Made by a program: the position numbers and the translations under genes. Source: Tetracentron sinense (Eukaryota; Streptophyta; Magnoliopsida; Trochodendrales; Trochodendraceae). From it: a DNA stretch of 64,000 nt. The stretch lies in contig CM026554.1 of NCBI GenBank assembly GCA_015143295.1, positions 53,938,627-54,002,626 of the forward strand. The letters are read 5' to 3'. Below, piece after piece: positions 34,673 to 47,300 of the stretch. Each line of letters begins with the position of its first letter. Positions within the stretch are counted from its first letter, which is position 1. A model generated the notes under the pieces. The model worked only from the letters and a program-made list of their open reading frames with translations. It was not told the origin of the DNA and did no database searches.

Positions 34673-35129
34673 TGTCACGACCATTCGTTCAGCAATGTTT
34701 GCATGATCTTGGTGGTGGTACTATTTTGTGTGTCTTTTGATCTATTGTAAAAGGGTAGTTTAGTCGTCAAAGTCTTAGTGACATTTTTGTAATAAGGGAG
34801 TATGACTCCACCAGCACATAGGATGTTTCCTTCTGCCAACTGGTAAAAGGTGTATTTTCCACCTTGTAGGGGAGGTGGTAGTTCACTTGAGTGGGTTGTC
34901 TTTGCACCATCTTTGATCACCTGCTCCCCTAGTGTCTTTTATTTCCAGTACCTGTATAGTGTCTTGTAACCTTTCCCTTTATGCAATAATATTCATCTTT
35001 GCTTCTTTCTTGTGCATTCTGATGTGCTTTATACTTGTTCTTAGGTAACTGTTTGCATAGGCTGACTTGATCAACGGATTGATCAAGTGCCGCACGAGAT
35101 TTACCTGGCAACGTAAATTGCCCGTGACA
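34673..35129 (+). repeat. 5' LTR of the chromovirus
   Basis: 457 bp, TGTCACGACC to CCCGTGACA, with inverted ends TGTCACG/CGTGACA. It is directly followed by the primer-binding site. It matches the 3' LTR in length exactly. Confidence 0.93.
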
Positions 35130-38100
35130 GTTGGTATCAGAGCAAGGTCGTGACCGTGTATTCAAGGCTAGAAGACATGGCACAGGAGACAGGAGCGCGC
35201 ACTAATAAGGATCGTCTGGACGATTTGGAAGCCCAAACAGCACAGATTGATGGAATGTTGCATAACTTGGTGCAGATGGATGACCGAGTAAGCAACATGG
35301 AACAAGGACACCAGGAATTGGCCGGATCAGTAGAGACCTTGACCGAGGACGTGAAGGGGACAGTGGATGCTCTCCAGGCCAAGATCGAGGAGCTCTCAAA
35401 CCGGTTGAATGTGCTTACCATGGCAGTTGGTTCGCACTCTCAAGGCCCTACCAAGGCGTATAGTCGGGTGAAGGTGCCAGAGCCTCGCTCGTACAGTGGT
35501 GCGAGAGATGCAAAAGAGCTTGAGAATTTCTTGTTCGACATGGAACAGTACTTCCGAGCCGTGAGACAGGAATCAGAGGAAGCTAAGGTCTCAACAGCAA
35601 CAATGTATCTATCGGGTGATGCCAAGTTATGGTGGCGTACACGATACGATGACATTCAGAATGGGAGATGCATCGTGGATACTTGGGCGGACTTGAAGCG
35701 GGAGTTAAAATCGCAATTCTTGCCCGAGAACATGGAGTATATCGCTAGGAGGAATTTACGACAGTTGCATCAGACAGGCACGGTGCGTGAATATGTGAAG
35801 CGGTTCTCGACCCTCATACTAGATATCAAGGACATGTCCGAGAAAGACAAGATGTTTTATTTTATGGAGGGATTGAAGCCTTGGCATAGACCGAGTTGTA
35901 GAGGCAACGGGTTCAAGACTTAGCTTCAGCACAAGCAGCAGCAGAGCGTCTGAATGACTACTCTACAAATGACCCTAACAAGAAGAAGGTGATCTCGACC
36001 CATACTAACCACAATAAATCTTCTCGACCATCAAATGGGAAGAAGCATAGCAATGGCAAGTCTGGGCCAAACAAAGAAGCTTCAACATCAAAGGGTTCGA
36101 GTTCCAAGCCGATGCAGTGCTTTCTTTGTGATGGACCGCACCGAGTAACAGTTTGTCCACAGAAACAAGCCCTCAATGCCCTACAGGCATCAGTGAGTAA
36201 CTCGGCTATGCATGAGGAGCTGTCCGAGAGTGATGATGATGAGGAAGAGCAGCCTAGGATGGGAGCCATCAGGTTGCTTAATGCTCTTAAGACAGGGTGA
36301 TGAGAAGGCGCCACAGTCAAAAGGGCTCATGTTCATTGATTTTAAAATCAATGGGAAGGCCACCTGAGCCATGGTGGATACGGGGGCGACACACAACTTT
36401 GTTGTGGAAGGAGAAGCTAAGCGACTTGGATTGAAGCTAGAAAAAGATTCAAGTCGCATCAAAGCCGTGAACTCAGCAGCGAAGCCTATTCACGGGGTAG
36501 CCAAGGGGGTGCCTATTGAAGTGGGAGCTTGGTCAGGAAAGACCAGCTTGACAGCGATTCTCATGGATGACTTCCAAGTCATTGTGGGGATGGAGTTCTT
36601 GCAGGAATCCAAGGCCGTGCCAATGCCATACCTGCGATGGACGTGCATCTTTGGTGACTCTCCATGTATGATTCAAGCAGTGGCAAGCAAAGGTGGAGAA
36701 AAGATACTTTCGACCCTACAGCTTAAGAAAGGGTTGAAGAAGGGAGAGATGACTTACTTGGCTACGTTGAGGGAAGAGTCTCAACTAGAGCAAGATCCCG
36801 TTCCGAAGGAAGTGACCGAGGTGTTGGCAAAGTTTACTAGCGTGATGCCTGACAAGTTACCAAAGTCCCTTCCTCCTCGTCGAGCAATTGATCATGAGAT
36901 AGAACTTGTTCCTGGGGCTAAGCCGCCTGCGAAAGCCCCTTATCGTATGGCCCCTCCGGAGCTTGCAAAACTTTGGAAGCAACTTGATGATCTCTTGGAG
37001 TCAAGCTTCATTCGCCCCTCCAAGGCACCATTTGGGGCACCAATCCTCTTCCAGCGCAAGCATAACGGGAGTCTGAGGCTTTGCGTGGATTACCGAGCGC
37101 TAAACAAGTTGACCGTGCAGAACAAGTATCCCATCCCGTTGATTGCCAATTTGTTCGACCAACTTGGGATAGCCAAGTACTTCAGTAAGCTTGATTTGCG
37201 GTCAGGCTACTATCAGGTTCGCATCGCGGAGGGCGACGAACCTAAGACGACTTGCGTGACGAGATATGGCGTATTCGAATTCATGGTGATGCCTTTCGGC
37301 CTTACCAATGCACCAGCTACATTCTCAACACTGATGAACCAGATATTCCATGAGTTCCTGGACAAGTTTGTTGTGGTATATTTGGATGATATTGTAGTGT
37401 ATAGCTCAACTCTTGAGGAGCATGTTGAGCATTTGCAAAAGGTGTTAGCCTTGCTAAAGGAGAACCAATTGTATGTTAAAAAGGAGAAGTGCTCATTTGC
37501 GCAGGAGCGCATTAGTTTCCTCGGTCATGTGTTGGGCGAAGGAAAAGTGAGAATGGAGGAGGACAAGATCCGATCTATTCAAGAGTGGGAGCCACCTACG
37601 ACTACCACCGAGCTGCGATCTTTCCTATGCCTTGTGAATTACTATCGTAAATTCATTAAAGGCTACTCAGTAGCTGCAGCACCATTTACTGACCTACTTA
37701 AGAAAGAGCATGCTTGGGTATGGTCAAGGGAGTGCCAGGAAGCCTTCGAGAGACTGAAGCTTACCGTGGCCCAACATCCTGTTCTTGCACTGCCAGACTT
37801 GGTGAAGCCTTTTGAAATACAGACTGATGCGTCAGACTATGCTATCGGAAGAGTGTTGGTGCAAGAAGAACATCTGGTTGCTTATGAGAGTCGAAATTAT
37901 CTGAAGCGGAGCGTCGCTACACGGCTCAAGAGAAAGAGTTGCTTGCCGTGGTGCATTGCATTCGGGTGTGGAGGCATTACTTACTTTGATCGAAATTTGT
38001 GGTGAAGACCGACAATGTTGTCGTGTATCACTTCATGACGCAGAAGAAGCTCACGTCCAAGCAAACGCGTTGGCAAGAGTTGCTAGCGGAATTTGACTTT

Positions 38101-39704
38101 GAATTAGAGTATAAACCGCGTCGGTACAACAATGTTGTCGATGCCTTAAGTCGCAAAGCGGAACTTGCGGCCCTAAAGAAAGTGATGCAGAGGAGTGTGC
38201 AGCGGGTGCAGTCTACCATGCATGATAAGATCCGTGAAGGGTTGAAAACCGATCACCAGGCGAAGGTAATTTGGCCACTGGTTGAAAGTAGCAAGACTCG
38301 TCGCTTCTGGATCAACGATGAACTTCTTTACACAAAAGGAAGCCGCATCTTTGTCCCAAAGATGGAGGACCTAAGGAAGGATCTTATAAAAGAGTGTCAT
38401 GATACTCTTTGGCCAGGCCATCAGGGATGGCGTCGCACATATGCTTTGCTAGAACGGGGTTACTACTGGCCTCGTATGCGAGAGGATGTTGCAGAATACG
38501 TGAAGACTTGTCTTGTTTGCCAACAAGATAAGGTGGAAAGGAATAGGCCTCTTGGGCTCTTGGAGCCATTACCTATCCCTAGGAGACCATGGGAGAGTGT
38601 CTCCATGGACTTCATTTCGGCCTTGCCAAAAGTGGGGGAGTTTGGGTCGATCTTGGTGGTGATCGACAGATTCTCAAAGTATGCTACTTTCATTCCCTCA
38701 CCATTGCACTGTTCAGTAGAGGAAACAACTTACTTGTTCATGAAAAATGTGGTGAAATACTAGGGTGTGCCTCTAAACATTGTGAGCGACAGGGACTCAA
38801 GATTCACAGGAAAGTTCTGGTCAGAATTGTTCAAACTTCTTAGGACCAAGCTCAACTTCTCAACAAGTAGTCATCCTCAGACTGACGGCCAAACCGAGCG
38901 TTTTAACGCTCTCCTTGAAGAATACCTTCGGCACTTTGTCAGTTTCCAATCAAAAGAATTGGGTGAACTTGCTCGATGTCGCTCAATTTTGTTTCAACTT
39001 ACAACAAAGCTCTTCTTCCAACAAGAGCCCATTCGAGCTAGTAACCGGGCAACAACCACTAACGCCTCATACAGTCGTTGTCGGTTATCAAGGAACCAGC
39101 CCCAGCGCATACAAGTTTGCCAAAGAGTAGAACAAGAATGCAGACATTGCCCGACATACCTTGAGAAAGCCGCTAGAAGAATGAAGAAATTTGCTGATCC
39201 GAAGAGAAGGCAAGATAAGTTCAAGGTGGGAGACTTAGTGTTGATAAAGCTAAATCCAGTTAACTTGAAGTTCTTTCGTAAAGGCAACAAAAACTTAGTT
39301 CGCAAGTACGAATGACCATTTCCTATCACTGAAAAGGTGGGAAAAGTCTCCTACAAGGTGAAACTGCCTGAGTCATTTCGCAGATATCACCCAGTCTTCC
39401 ATGCCAGTGTGTTAAAGCCGTATAATGCAAACAAGGAAGACCCCACTCGCAACACTCTGAACCGGCCTGCAGCTACCGTAACGACCGTATCCCAAAGAAA
39501 AGTTGAACGTATTGTTGCGGATCGTCATGTCCAAGCATCACCGACCAGGCCTGCGCACATGGAGTATTTGGTAATATGGAAAGGGCTATCTGACGCTGAA
39601 GCTAGTTGGGAACTAGGCGTCACCCTTCTCCCCTTCACAGATAAGATTGAAGAATACTTAGCCAACAAGTCGACGAGGGCGTCAACTTAACAAGTGGGGG
39701 AGTA

Positions 39705-40161
39705 TGTCACGACCATTCATCCAGCAATGTTTGCATGGCCTTGATGATGACACTATTTTGTGTGTCTTTTGATCTATTGTAAATGGGTAGTTTAGTCGCC
39801 AAAGTCTTAGTGGCATTTTTGTAATAAGGGAGTATGACTCCACCAGCACATAGGATGTTTCCTTCTGCCAACTGGTAAAAGGTTTATTTTCCATCTTGTA
39901 GGGGAGGTGGTAGTTCACTTGAGTGGGTTGTCTTTGCACCATCTTTGATCACCTACTCCTTTAGTGTCTTTTATTTCCAGTACCTGTATAGTGTCTTATA
40001 ACCTTTCCCTTTATGCAATAATATTGATCTTTGCTTCTTTCTTGTGCATTGTGGTGTGCTTTACTCTTATTCTTAGGTAACTGTTTGCATAGACTGACTT
40101 GATCAACGGATTGATCAAGTGCCGCACGGGATTTACCTGGCAACGTAAATTGCCCGTGACA
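39705..40161 (+). repeat. 3' LTR of the chromovirus
   Basis: 457 bp, same ends as the 5' LTR, preceded by a purine-rich tract. By eye about 25 substitutions and no indels separate the two, about 94-95 percent identity, many being transitions. At a commonly used plant rate of 1.3e-8 per site per year this suggests insertion about two million years ago; the rate is an assumption. Confidence 0.93.
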
Positions 40162-40164
40162 CTG

Positions 40165-40820
40165 TGCCATGTTCTAGGCCCGTGTTCTACCACCGATGGC
40201 GGTTGCCCATTTTTGTTTATTTTTTTGTCTAGGCCTTAGCCAGTCAATCGCCGGACAGCAAGATTAGCAAAAGGGTGGCGTTGTCCTCACCCACGGTCAG
40301 TTCAGGCCCTGTCTGGCTGGGTAGACTCTGGGCCAGCCCCTTACCCAATCTTAGGATGGGCTCGGCATGGGCCTTCAAGTCTGGTCTCTATCCACAAATC
40401 ATACAGGCCTTATGTAACATACCCATGTCAAGCCTACAGGCTAAGCTGTGCGGTCCATTATTGTCTTGGCTACAATGGCTTTTTTTATGGGCTTTAATTC
40501 CATCTGGATCGGCATACAATGTTCAGGCCCTTCCTGGTATGCTATTTGATTCGGGTTAGTTTCTGGGTCTGTAAATACTTGGGCCTGACCTGCAGGCCCA
40601 TTATGTTGTAATGCTGTATTGTAGGCTTGTAGCCCATTTAGCAATTTTTTTTTTTTGTCATGGGAAGTGTAGTATGAAGTCAAGGTAAAATGATGCTTGA
40701 TGGAACCTATATACTAAGCCGTACACGTGGTTCACGTATCACTAATGAAGATAATTCAACGGTCAACAGCTTTCTTAGCTTCTCCTTACTCCTCCATGCC
40801 ACTATATTAAAACCAGTGGA
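40165..40820. other. Intergenic DNA between chromovirus and foldback element
   Basis: Comparatively GC-rich with many AGGCC/GGCCT words in both orientations. Small frames (40275-40559 and minus 40441-40683) have no domain. It resembles decayed repeat sequence but I cannot assign it. Confidence 0.35.
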
Positions 40821-40822
40821 GC

Positions 40823-41171
40823 CAAATCATCTCCGGTGATTATCGGATTTGGCAAATCCGGTTCTCACCCCTAGAGGTCGCCACGTGCCTCCTTTGACAC
40901 CTCTTGACCGTGAGTAAGGTTCATCCACCCATTTTTGATTTTTTTAAAAAATATTAATTCTTTTTTTAAAATAAAAAAACTGTTTTTAATATTAAAAAAC
41001 TCAGAATAGAGTTTTTTAATTAAAAAAAGAAGAATTAATATTAATTAAAAAAAACCAAAAAATGGGTGGGTGAACCTTACCCACGGGTAAGGGGTGTCAA
41101 AGGAGACACGTGGCGACCTCTAGGAGTGATAACCGGATTTGGCAAATCCGGTTATCACCGTAGAGGATTTG
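40823..41171. mobile_element. Complete foldback MITE with long terminal inverted repeats
   Basis: The arms of about 120 bp are inverted copies: CAAATCATCTCCGGTGAT and GGATTTGGCAAATCCGG at the left, and the same read inward from 41171. Then GAGGTCGCCACGTG and TTTGACACC, then the TTAAGATTCA-family core. The centre is A/T-rich with AAGAATTAATATTAATT. Each arm also contains its own small palindrome GGATTTGGCAAATCC. This is the best-preserved full-length example in the window. The target duplication is not clear. It lies about 230 bp upstream of the ATG16 start. Confidence 0.8.
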
Positions 41172-41399
41172 ATTCCTACCTAGTTTCCATTTGGACACGC
41201 TACGGAAGGTGATTGGGTGGCTTCTGTCGTCCCTAATCAGAAACCCAAATTACGGACCTAATCACCGATTCACCTCTAAGAAGTAAATCGCAAGCCAGCA
41301 GTTTTCCCTCTTCTCAATTTTCCAGAGGAGATGGTCATTTCTCTTTGGAAACCCTAAAATCAGAGAGCGTTCAACTCAACTCAATCCAATTCGACCAAC

Positions 41400-44300
41400 A
41401 TGTGAGAATCAAATCGAGTTCGATCGTTCTTCGCGTTTCCGGATTTATATTCTTCGTGCAGAAATTTGATCGAGTTGTTATTGCTTTTGGTTTTCAGGTC
41501 TGCGGATGAAATCGCAAAGGAATCTATAAGAAATGCTCTGAAGGCGCTGCGAAAGCGGCATTTGCTCGAAGAAGGTGCTCACGCTCCGGCTTTCGTTGCT
41601 CTTTCGAGGCCTTTTGCTTCTCAGGTTCTCTTTTTTCTCGACTGAAGAACTAGGGTTTTTAATAGAAAGGTTTCGTTATTGCGTTTTTTAGTATTTTCAA
41701 TATTGTGTTTTAGTATTGTCAAATAAGGTTGTTAGGGTTTGTCTATTGTGTGTGAATCAAGATGGAAGCTCGGATGGTTAGCCTATAGTGAAATAATTGG
41801 GCAATTTGGAAACCAAAAATAGAAGACTTACTATATTGTAAAGATTTAAATGCTCCGATTGAGGGCATCGAAAGCAAGCTGAAATCCATGTCAAATGAAG
41901 ATTGAAAAAAAGTTGGATAGAAAAATTATTCGGTAATGGTTGGATAATGTAGTCTTTCACTATGTGTCAATCGAAAGCTCTGCAAAAGAATTTTGGAAGA
42001 AATTACATGATCTATGAAAGAAAAAGGGCTAGGAATAAAGCCTACTTTCGAAAATTGGTGAACTTGAAGTTCAAGGAAGGATTCCATTGCAAAACATTTA
42101 AATGAAATGCATAGCATTGTAAATCAATTGATGGCTATGAAGATTGTACTAGATGATGAATTATAAGCTTTGTTGTTGATTAGTTCATCACCGGAAAGTT
42201 GGGAGGCATTGGTTGTTTCTCTTAGTAATTAGGCATGGGAAGAGATTGTTTTCATGAGCAGTCACTAGTAGTTTTTTGAATGAAGAGGTTAGTGAAGAAA
42301 AAAGAAGATCCAAGAATTAGAATGAGCATTTTCGTGAAAATCAAGTGAACAGTTTAGGGGTTTTTCCCAAAATGAGAAGTAAAGACTTGGATTGCACAAG
42401 TTGACTTGACTTCGTGAGAAACATTCTTCTTCAAGGTATCTGTGATGTTAACTTAGTTAAATGTTCGCGTTAAGTCCTTTTATTTTGCTTACTTCTTAGT
42501 TCTTACAGGTACAACATACAATCTTTTTGGTGATTTGAAATTAATTTGTTTGGACGTTAATTAGGTCTAGAAAGTATGTTTGATTACCTGACATTCATCT
42601 TGAAATTACTTGTAGAGGAGTCACAATTTTATTTTGAATTAAAATTCAATGGGAATACGTCTGAAACATCTGATTACTCTTTTGTAGTATTCATTGTTGT
42701 GTAAGTGGTGAAAACTTTGTCGAGTACTTGTTATAGAGACCCCATGTGGTGATCCTATATGTGTTCCTTAAATGAGAAAAAGGAAAGCCAATTCTGTAAT
42801 ATACCTATGTACGAATCAGTGGAACCGAATGTGCATCTCGTAATTTGGGGGAGACATTAAGAACTTAGCATTCGGGAAACCAACCCATTCTTACCTACGA
42901 CAAGTGACAACACAATTGGTACTCTACTAGTAATCGCATGTTTGAGTTAGTTTACAACCTTTCCCTTCCCAATTTTGTTCTATAGCTAATATGTTGATTT
43001 TCTGAGGGGGCACTCTACACGGTGGTTAGATTTGGTGGACCAGTTGTGAGAGACTCTTGTCTCATCCTCAATAAAAAGCTAGAAATCTAAAGTTTCAGTA
43101 ATTCTTTTGCAGTTGAGTATTAGTTAAACAAATTAGCAAAATATATATGGCGCCACAGCTAGAGGTTGACTCTAGAAGAGTCAAGTCGTATGTTGACGCT
43201 TTTATCATGTGAACAAGGCTGCTTGTTCCAAAGCTTTTTTGTTCTGTAGAATTTTTACTTTTTGATTCTGATACTTTCTTTTATCTTTTATTATTTCAAA
43301 CTTTGTGATTGAGTTAATTTGTATGTCCTTGCAGGGATCAGAGTGGAAAGAGAAAGCAGAAAGCTTTGAACTGGAACTTCAGCAATGTTACAAAGCTCAA
43401 GCACGGTTGTCTGAGCAGCTTGTAGTGGAAGTGGCAGAGTGCAGAACCTCAAAAGCTATGGCTCAAGAAAAGGAAGCAATAATTAATGATCTCCAAAACG
43501 AGATTACTCAAGCAAGGTTGTGTTTTGTTCTTCTTATTGTAGCCATGGAGGGTATATGCATTTTTAGATCTTGAGGTGTTGTTATAGTTACCAAGTACGA
43601 GTACTGGTATAATACGGCAATGATCCGTTCAGAATGTACGGGTATTGGTATAATCCCACAATGATCCGTTCAGGAAATACGGGTGTTATACGGCAACAAC
43701 ATGGCAAAAGTATGGGAAATTTTAAAAATAATTAATAATTATAAATAAATAAAAATTATTATATTAACTAATAACAATCATTTAATACAAAATATGTGTT
43801 TAACACGGTGAAAGTACGGTAAAAATACGCATATTGTATGCGTTTAATATATAATTCAAGTATTAAATGGGTGTTATATGGCGATATGCATATAGTACGT
43901 AACACGGCAAAAGTACGCAGTTTTAAACGGCGACCTCCTCTAAAAGTATTATACAAGTACTATACGGGTATAATATGGGTGTTTAGTAACTATGGGTGTT
44001 GGGATTCGCAAGGTTCTAAATAACAGTTTTAGTTTGTTTAACGGGTCTGGTGACTCTGGTCGGAACCTTTGCGTTACGGTTTTGGACATTACAACCAAAA
44101 CCTGTAACAAACACACTCTTTAGTAAATAAAATTTTTTCTTTAAAAATGTGAAAAATTAAAGAAAATACGTTTAAATTTGATTAAAAAGTGGAATTATTT
44201 ACATTAATTGCATCTAATGCATGAAAGTACTAACTACTAACTTATAAAATGCATAACCCTAGTCATCATATATTCATAAATTATACTTGAAATTTATGAA

Positions 44301-47300
44301 AATCATAGATTCATGTTTGGAACTTGCTAGTACACAATAACTAGCAAATATTAATTAATAAAATGGTAAGAAATCTTATCCAGTTAAAAATTCCCCAAAT
44401 TGTTTATTTTTTCCTTTCCGGAAAGCAGCTTTTGAAGATTCAAATAGTCAATTCATAGCAGTGAAAATTTCAAAAGAAGTGAGTTAGACTTAGAAGGAGT
44501 TTTCTAAAACTCATTGTATCCAATTTAAAATCAAATGTTGTGTAACGTTCATTACGTAACTTAATGTGGCTTGTATCAGTTGGGGTATCTATTGCAACAT
44601 TTACGTAACGGATCTAATATAGCGGTATCAATGAGATTTATTACCATGGGTGAATGATTGAAACTTAGCTACTTGCTCCAGGGAGGAATGCTCTCAATTA
44701 AAGGAAATTTTAGAAGAAAAGACAAAAGCTGTAGACTTGTTTATAAGCGAGAACCAGACACTTAAAGCACAATTGGAAGAGATGACAGTAAAAGCTAAAA
44801 ATACAGAGGCTGAAAACAAGATGCTAATCGATCGCTGGATGTTGCAAAAGATGCAGGAAGCTGAACGGATTAATGAGGTATTTCATGTTACTGTTAATAG
44901 ATAGGAAATAGGGTTCAAAATCCTGCGATAATTTTTCTTATCTATGATATGAAAGCACAAGCACTTTGTTTCTGCATGACTGCTCAAACTGCACAAACAC
45001 TTTGTTTCTCTGTGATTGTTCGAACAGTTTTTCATATATTTCATGTTCCTGCTAATAAGTACTTATGAACATGCATTGGTGATATTTATTCATGCATATT
45101 AACTGTGTGTGTGTGTATGGCATATTATGTGGGCATATAAAAGGCAGAAATCTAATATGACAATGTTGTTGCATCTACTGAGAATATTGTTTTTCAATAC
45201 CTCCCTAGAATCAAAATGAAGCTGATGGTTTGCAAAGTATTGGATTGTGTTCTTCTTAAGCAGTTTTAGGTTTGTGATATTTTGGATAACTCCCGAACAT
45301 ACCTGATTAGTCTTATTGTGAATGATATTTCATACCTTAATAGTACTTGTCACCACCTTGGCATAATTGTATTGGTGAAATTTTTGTATTAGCACGATCA
45401 CTTTATATTGTCACTATGTTGCAAAGTGGTCTGTTATCCTGTTAATAAGCTCCGAAGGTCTTTTGTCAATGCTGATCTGTAAATGTACATGTCAAAGATC
45501 TTTAACCGAGTATTCAAATTCCAACAGGGCTTTTTGGCAATCCATTTTATTTGAAATTGTGCCTATCTTTCTATTGGCGATAAACATCTTGAAAAGGTAA
45601 TATACTGGTTATGAGCACTGTAACAAAATTTGCTGAACTTTTGAAAAATTCGCGAACTTTACCATTGTCGAATTATTTGTGAATTTTACCCCTTCCGAAT
45701 TATTCTCGAAATCCACTTATAAATCGTGAAAAACATGAATAATTCATTTTAATCTGCAAGTAAACTACTTATTTTTTTATATTATTTAATCAAATTGTTG
45801 GACATATTTACTAATATAAAGAGGATGTCCGTTTTCAAACGTTGATTGAATCATTCTGAAATTCCCAAACTACCCTTTGCTCTTATCTCTCTTTTTTATG
45901 TATAATTCTTTAATTCCCATACTACCTCTCACTCATCTATCTATTAGACTTGAAATTCTCTACGGTTTGAGTCCGGTTATAACATTGAGGTCGTCATGTG
46001 TCCCTTTTAATACTCTTTAACTGTGGTTAAGATTCACCCACTTAACCTTGGATTTTAGAAGAAAAAAAATTTTTAACCCATGAATTAGTGAAATTTAACT
46101 TTGGTTCAAAGAAACAAATATTTTTTTTCTAAATACCAAGGATAGGTGGGTGAACTCTAAGGGTAGATGATAACCATAATTAAGGGGTGTCAAAAGAGAC
46201 ACATGGCAACCTCAAGGGCGTAAGTTTCACCCACCCCTAGGGTTCACCCACTTATTCTTGGTTTTTAGAAAAATGTATTAATTTTTTTAAAACTCGGGTT
46301 AAAATTTACTAACTCCTAGGGTTAAAAAAATGCATATTTTTTTAGAAAAACCAAGGATAAGTGGGTGAACCCTAGGGGTGGGTGAATCTTAATCACTGTT
46401 AAGGAGTGTTAAAAAGGACACATGACGACCTCAATGGCGTAACCTGACTCCTCGCTCTCTTGGCAAAATGCTCTGAAAGAAGGTCTCACCAAGGCCCCGC
46501 CCACCCCTTTTTTTGCTATACCCAAAATGTCTTTAAAGATTTTTGGTTCTTAAATGTCCTTGCATCATATTTTCTATAAGCAGCGAGTTCCTCCTAAATT
46601 TTTTTATCCAAAATGTCCCTCAAATTTCTATACCCCAAATATATATTTTTTTTCGAAATGCCCTCCTTAGGGTCCTTCTCCCCTTCCTCTCTCTCACGTG
46701 CCACCCACTAGTATTATTTAATCAAATTGTTGGATATATTTTTATAAGTATTAATTTATTTATTATTTTTTCTTAATTTCCCCCAATTTTTCCCGAAATT
46801 TTCTGAACTTGATCCCTGGCGAATTATTCCCAAACACCGACTTTGTCACTATGCTTATGAGAACAAAGTTTCTTTACACCTTATATTGTTTCATTCACAA
46901 TCTAAAAGAAGAAATGATTCTAGATAGAGTGGAATAACTAGCAGGATCTGTGCGACTGACCCCAAATAGTTGGGATAAGGATTGCACAATGATGACTTTT
47001 TTTTGCAGGCTTCTCTTACGTTGAAGAAGCTGCTACTTATGTGGCTAAACTGTAGTTTGCTTATAATTGTAGGCCAATGCCATTTATGAAGACATGGTAG
47101 ATCCGCTCAAGGTAAGCAACTTAGAACAACTTGCACGGCAGCAAGTTGATGGTGTGGTCCGCCAAAGTGAAGCGGGTTCTGAGTACTTTGTGGAATCATC
47201 CATTCCCAGTGCATGCAAGCGCAAGATTCATGCCCATGAAGGTGGCTGTGCTTCTATATCATTTGAGTACAACTCTGATATATTGATTAGCGGGGGACAG

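Larger units (their letters stand above)
34673..40161 (+). mobile_element. Ty3/Gypsy chromovirus with two LTRs
   Basis: Layout: 5' LTR (34673-35129), primer-binding site TGGTATCAGAGC (from about 35132, initiator-Met tRNA type), gag (about 35.2-36.3 kb), then pol with aspartic protease (DTGATHN), reverse transcriptase (YLDD), RNase H, integrase, and a C-terminal chromodomain (YLVIWKGL, about 39.5-39.7 kb). A purine tract (CAAGTGGGGGAGTA) precedes the 3' LTR (39705-40161). CTGT flanks both outer ends, a 4-bp match consistent with a target duplication. The chromodomain places it among chromoviruses; the clade (Galadriel- or Tekay-like) is not settled. Coding is broken in roughly half a dozen places, so it is a fossil. 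The LTRs differ at about 25 of 457 sites by eye. Confidence 0.93.
45615..46853. mobile_element. hAT-type MITE in ATG16 intron 4, split by a Helitron
   Basis: The 8-bp duplication GTTATGAG (45607-45614) and CTTATGAG (46854-46861) has one mismatch. TIRs are CACTGTAACAAAATT at the left and CATAGTGACAAAGTC read inward from the right. Words like GAATTATT and TTCTCGAAA recur on both sides. Without the inserted Helitron-like DNA it would be about 310-340 bp. Confidence 0.6.

Noticed and set aside
36371-39690. Long frames with protease, RT and integrase motifs as host genes
   Set aside because: They are parts of the chromovirus between its two LTRs.
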